Of a stretch of DNA of 6,076 nt, positions 5,331 to 6,076 are shown piece after piece. A program made the position numbers and the translations under genes. Location of the stretch: positions 1 to 6,076 of the forward strand of contig JAGVUK010000043.1 of the NCBI GenBank assembly GCA_019136335.1, read 5' to 3'. Positions within the stretch are counted from its first letter, which is position 1; each line of letters opens with the position of its first letter. This DNA comes from Methanomicrobiales archaeon (GTDB taxonomy: Archaea > Halobacteriota > Methanomicrobia > Methanomicrobiales > Methanoculleaceae). The notes under the pieces were generated by a model, which was not told the origin of the DNA, did no database searches, and worked only from the letters and a program-made list of their open reading frames with translations.

Positions 5331-5765
5331 GGCGGCTCAAGCACCGTCAGGTACGGAGGAGAGTTGCCGACAATCGCACGACCTGTATGGGCAGGGGAGG
5401 AGCGGCTCTGGAGTTCCGGAGCGCAACGATTCCTAATTACCGGCGCTCTCAACGGAGGAGATCAGCGTTCTTGTTTCGCACTGCCCGAGTATCCCCACGA
5501 TCCACTCTACGGAGAGATCCCGGAGGGGAACCGGATACGGCTTTCCACCGGATATCGCAAGCACTGCCCGCCACCGGGTGGGGGCGGGGGAGGAGCGCGA
5601 AGCGCGGGCGGGGTGGGGGGACGGAGGGGAACGCTCCGTGGGGGATGGGACGAAGACCAGATAGGGTCTGTTATTTTGGGATCGATGCAGGAGGGATGAT
5701 TCGCGCAACGTCCGGTGCCGGTGGGGTTACGCTCTGTGCCCTCCGGCGGGAGGTCGCCACGGTTC
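5331..5765. other. Long intergenic stretch without a convincing gene
   Basis: No reading frame here resembles a known protein or has a good start site. Open frames cover it on both strands, but their products are Gly/Arg/Pro-rich, as expected for GC-rich noncoding DNA, and one begins inside palindrome B. Visible structure: a 6-bp inverted repeat GAGCGC/GCGCTC (5419-5424, 5443-5448) around an A/T-rich TAATTA, a CCCGCC/GGCGGG hairpin (5567-5572, 5583-5588), GCGC-GAA-GCGC (about 5595-5605), and the G-rich tract at 5576-5629. It could hold an unrecognised small RNA or a decayed gene; neither is shown. Confidence 0.5.
5576..5629 (+). other. G-rich tract with G-quadruplex potential
   Basis: On the plus strand the G runs are 5576-5578, 5580-5584, 5586-5590, 5606-5608, 5610-5613, 5615-5620 and 5626-5629. 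The last four runs, separated by loops of 1, 1 and 5 bases, satisfy the standard G3+N1-7 quadruplex rule by themselves. The tract lies about 155-210 bases downstream of the nrdD-like stop. Structure formation or function is not shown. Confidence 0.55.
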
Positions 5766-5771
5766 AAAAAA
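5766..5771 (-). terminator. Oligo-T terminator after the nrdD-like gene
   Basis: The minus strand carries TTTTTT (5771-5766), 13 bases after the stop codon at 5785-5787. No strong hairpin precedes it, only a 3-bp GGT/ACC pairing, which is acceptable in archaea because the U tract alone can terminate. Confidence 0.55.
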
Positions 5772-5784
5772 GGTGTGAGACCGG

Positions 5785-6076
5785 TCAGGCGTCCGCCCGG
5801 TCCGCCGCCGGGGAGAGGCCGGCGGCCTTCCCCGGGCCGGGGTGCGCCGGTTTCAACTCCCGGTACTCCTTCAAGGAGACCGTCAGGTCCCGGGTGAAGG
5901 CGAAGTACCCGATCTGGGTCGTCCGGCAGAGGTTCATCGCCATCTCCATCAGCCCCCGGGGATCGGGGCGCGCCTCCCCGAGCCATACGTGGAATATGTT
6001 CCCGCCGTCCACGATGGGGAAGAAGATGTGCTCGATCTCGATCCTCTTCGTGAGCGGGACCGGGGCCGCCGGGGTG
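5785..6076 (-). CDS. nrdD: Anaerobic ribonucleoside-triphosphate reductase (NrdD)-like protein, C-terminal fragment, 5' end outside window
   Basis: The frame is open from the right edge to TGA at 5787-5785 and gives 96 residues; the start is outside the window. The segment TKRIEIEHIFFPIVDGGNIF, then HVWLGEARPDPRGLMEM, then NLCRTTQIGYFAFTRDLT matches the region of class III ribonucleotide reductase just before its C-terminal radical domain (IE..F.P..DGG.IFH..LGE ... T.IGYFAFT.DLT). Class III enzymes reduce ribonucleoside triphosphates to deoxy forms without oxygen, using a glycyl radical made by NrdG. Typical NrdD then continues with two CxxC zinc pairs and an RxxGY-type radical loop. Here the sequence goes VSLKEYRELKP and ends after a short Pro/Ala/Gly-rich tail without any cysteine or radical motif, and no other frame of 5785-5880 supplies them. 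It may be a non-radical paralogue, a variant class, or a gene shortened by mutation. Family assignment is good; activity is uncertain. Confidence 0.78.
   Translation of the reverse strand, partial: TPAAPVPLTKRIEIEHIFFPIVDGGNIFHVWLGEARPDPRGLMEMAMNLCRTTQIGYFAFTRDLTVSLKEYRELKPAHPGPGKAAGLSPAADRADA

Noticed and set aside
5213..5452. A 79-codon minus-strand frame in the gap right of the DUF1786 gene
   Set aside because: It reads through palindrome B and the terminator hairpin, and it ends inside the T6 run. These are structural elements, not protein code.
5298..5699. A 133-codon plus-strand frame (MVSREAAKNAKGG...)
   Set aside because: Its start and first residues are encoded by palindrome B, and the remainder is Gly/Arg-rich from the G tract. 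There is no family resemblance and no usable ribosome-binding site or promoter.
5433..5986. Minus-strand frames of 91 and 159 codons below and overlapping the nrdD-like end
   Set aside because: I checked these for a missing zinc or radical domain. They lack CxxC pairs and an RxxGY motif, are Pro/Gly/Arg-rich, and the longer one overlaps nrdD out of frame.
1..6076. CRISPR array, tRNA or rRNA genes, transposase, phage or defence genes
   Set aside because: No regularly spaced direct repeats, tRNA arm motifs, rRNA signatures or relevant protein motifs were found on either strand by reading.

Overview
The window looks like a piece of a GC-rich methanogenic archaeon, most likely of the order Methanomicrobiales (Methanoculleus-like). 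The basis is an archaeal split RNA polymerase large subunit (A' and A'') followed by ribosomal protein L30e and a two-KH-domain archaeal NusA, archaeal TATA-type promoters, oligo-T terminators, a DUF1786 (COG4012) actin-fold protein and the end of an anaerobic (class III type) ribonucleotide reductase-like gene. The genus is inference.

Layout. Positions 1-2140 (+) hold a tight transcription/translation operon: the 3' end of rpoA1, then rpoA2 (4-base overlap), rpl30e (11-base gap) and nusA (3-base gap). A hairpin plus five T residues at 2193-2215 closes it. In many Euryarchaeota this cluster continues into rps12, rps7 and the elongation factor genes; here it does not. A strong TATA box at about 2367-2376 then drives a lone gene (2401-3963, +) for a probable secreted or cell-surface protein with a signal peptide, a Pro/Thr/Glu-rich linker carrying an internal duplication, a beta-rich Ig-like domain, ten N-glycosylation sequons and an aromatic C-terminal tail. 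It has no recognised function.

The surface-protein gene converges on a DUF1786 gene (4116-5147, -) that has nucleotide-binding motifs of the sugar kinase/Hsp70/actin type. Two related palindromic elements with GCGAAG-type arms, at about 3980-4045 and 5257-5330, flank the DUF1786 gene. Positions 5160-5784 carry no convincing gene. They hold the DUF1786 promoter, a minus-strand terminator hairpin, the second palindrome, a strongly G-rich tract with G-quadruplex potential, and the oligo-T stop of the last gene.

That last gene enters from the right edge on the minus strand (5785-6076) and matches the C-terminal region of NrdD. Its visible C-terminus lacks the zinc-binding cysteines and glycyl-radical motif that normally follow. 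The items most worth checking are this unusual NrdD end, the paired palindromes with a terminator upstream of the DUF1786 gene, and the orphan surface protein. I see no CRISPR array, transposase, phage gene, toxin-antitoxin pair or defence system.
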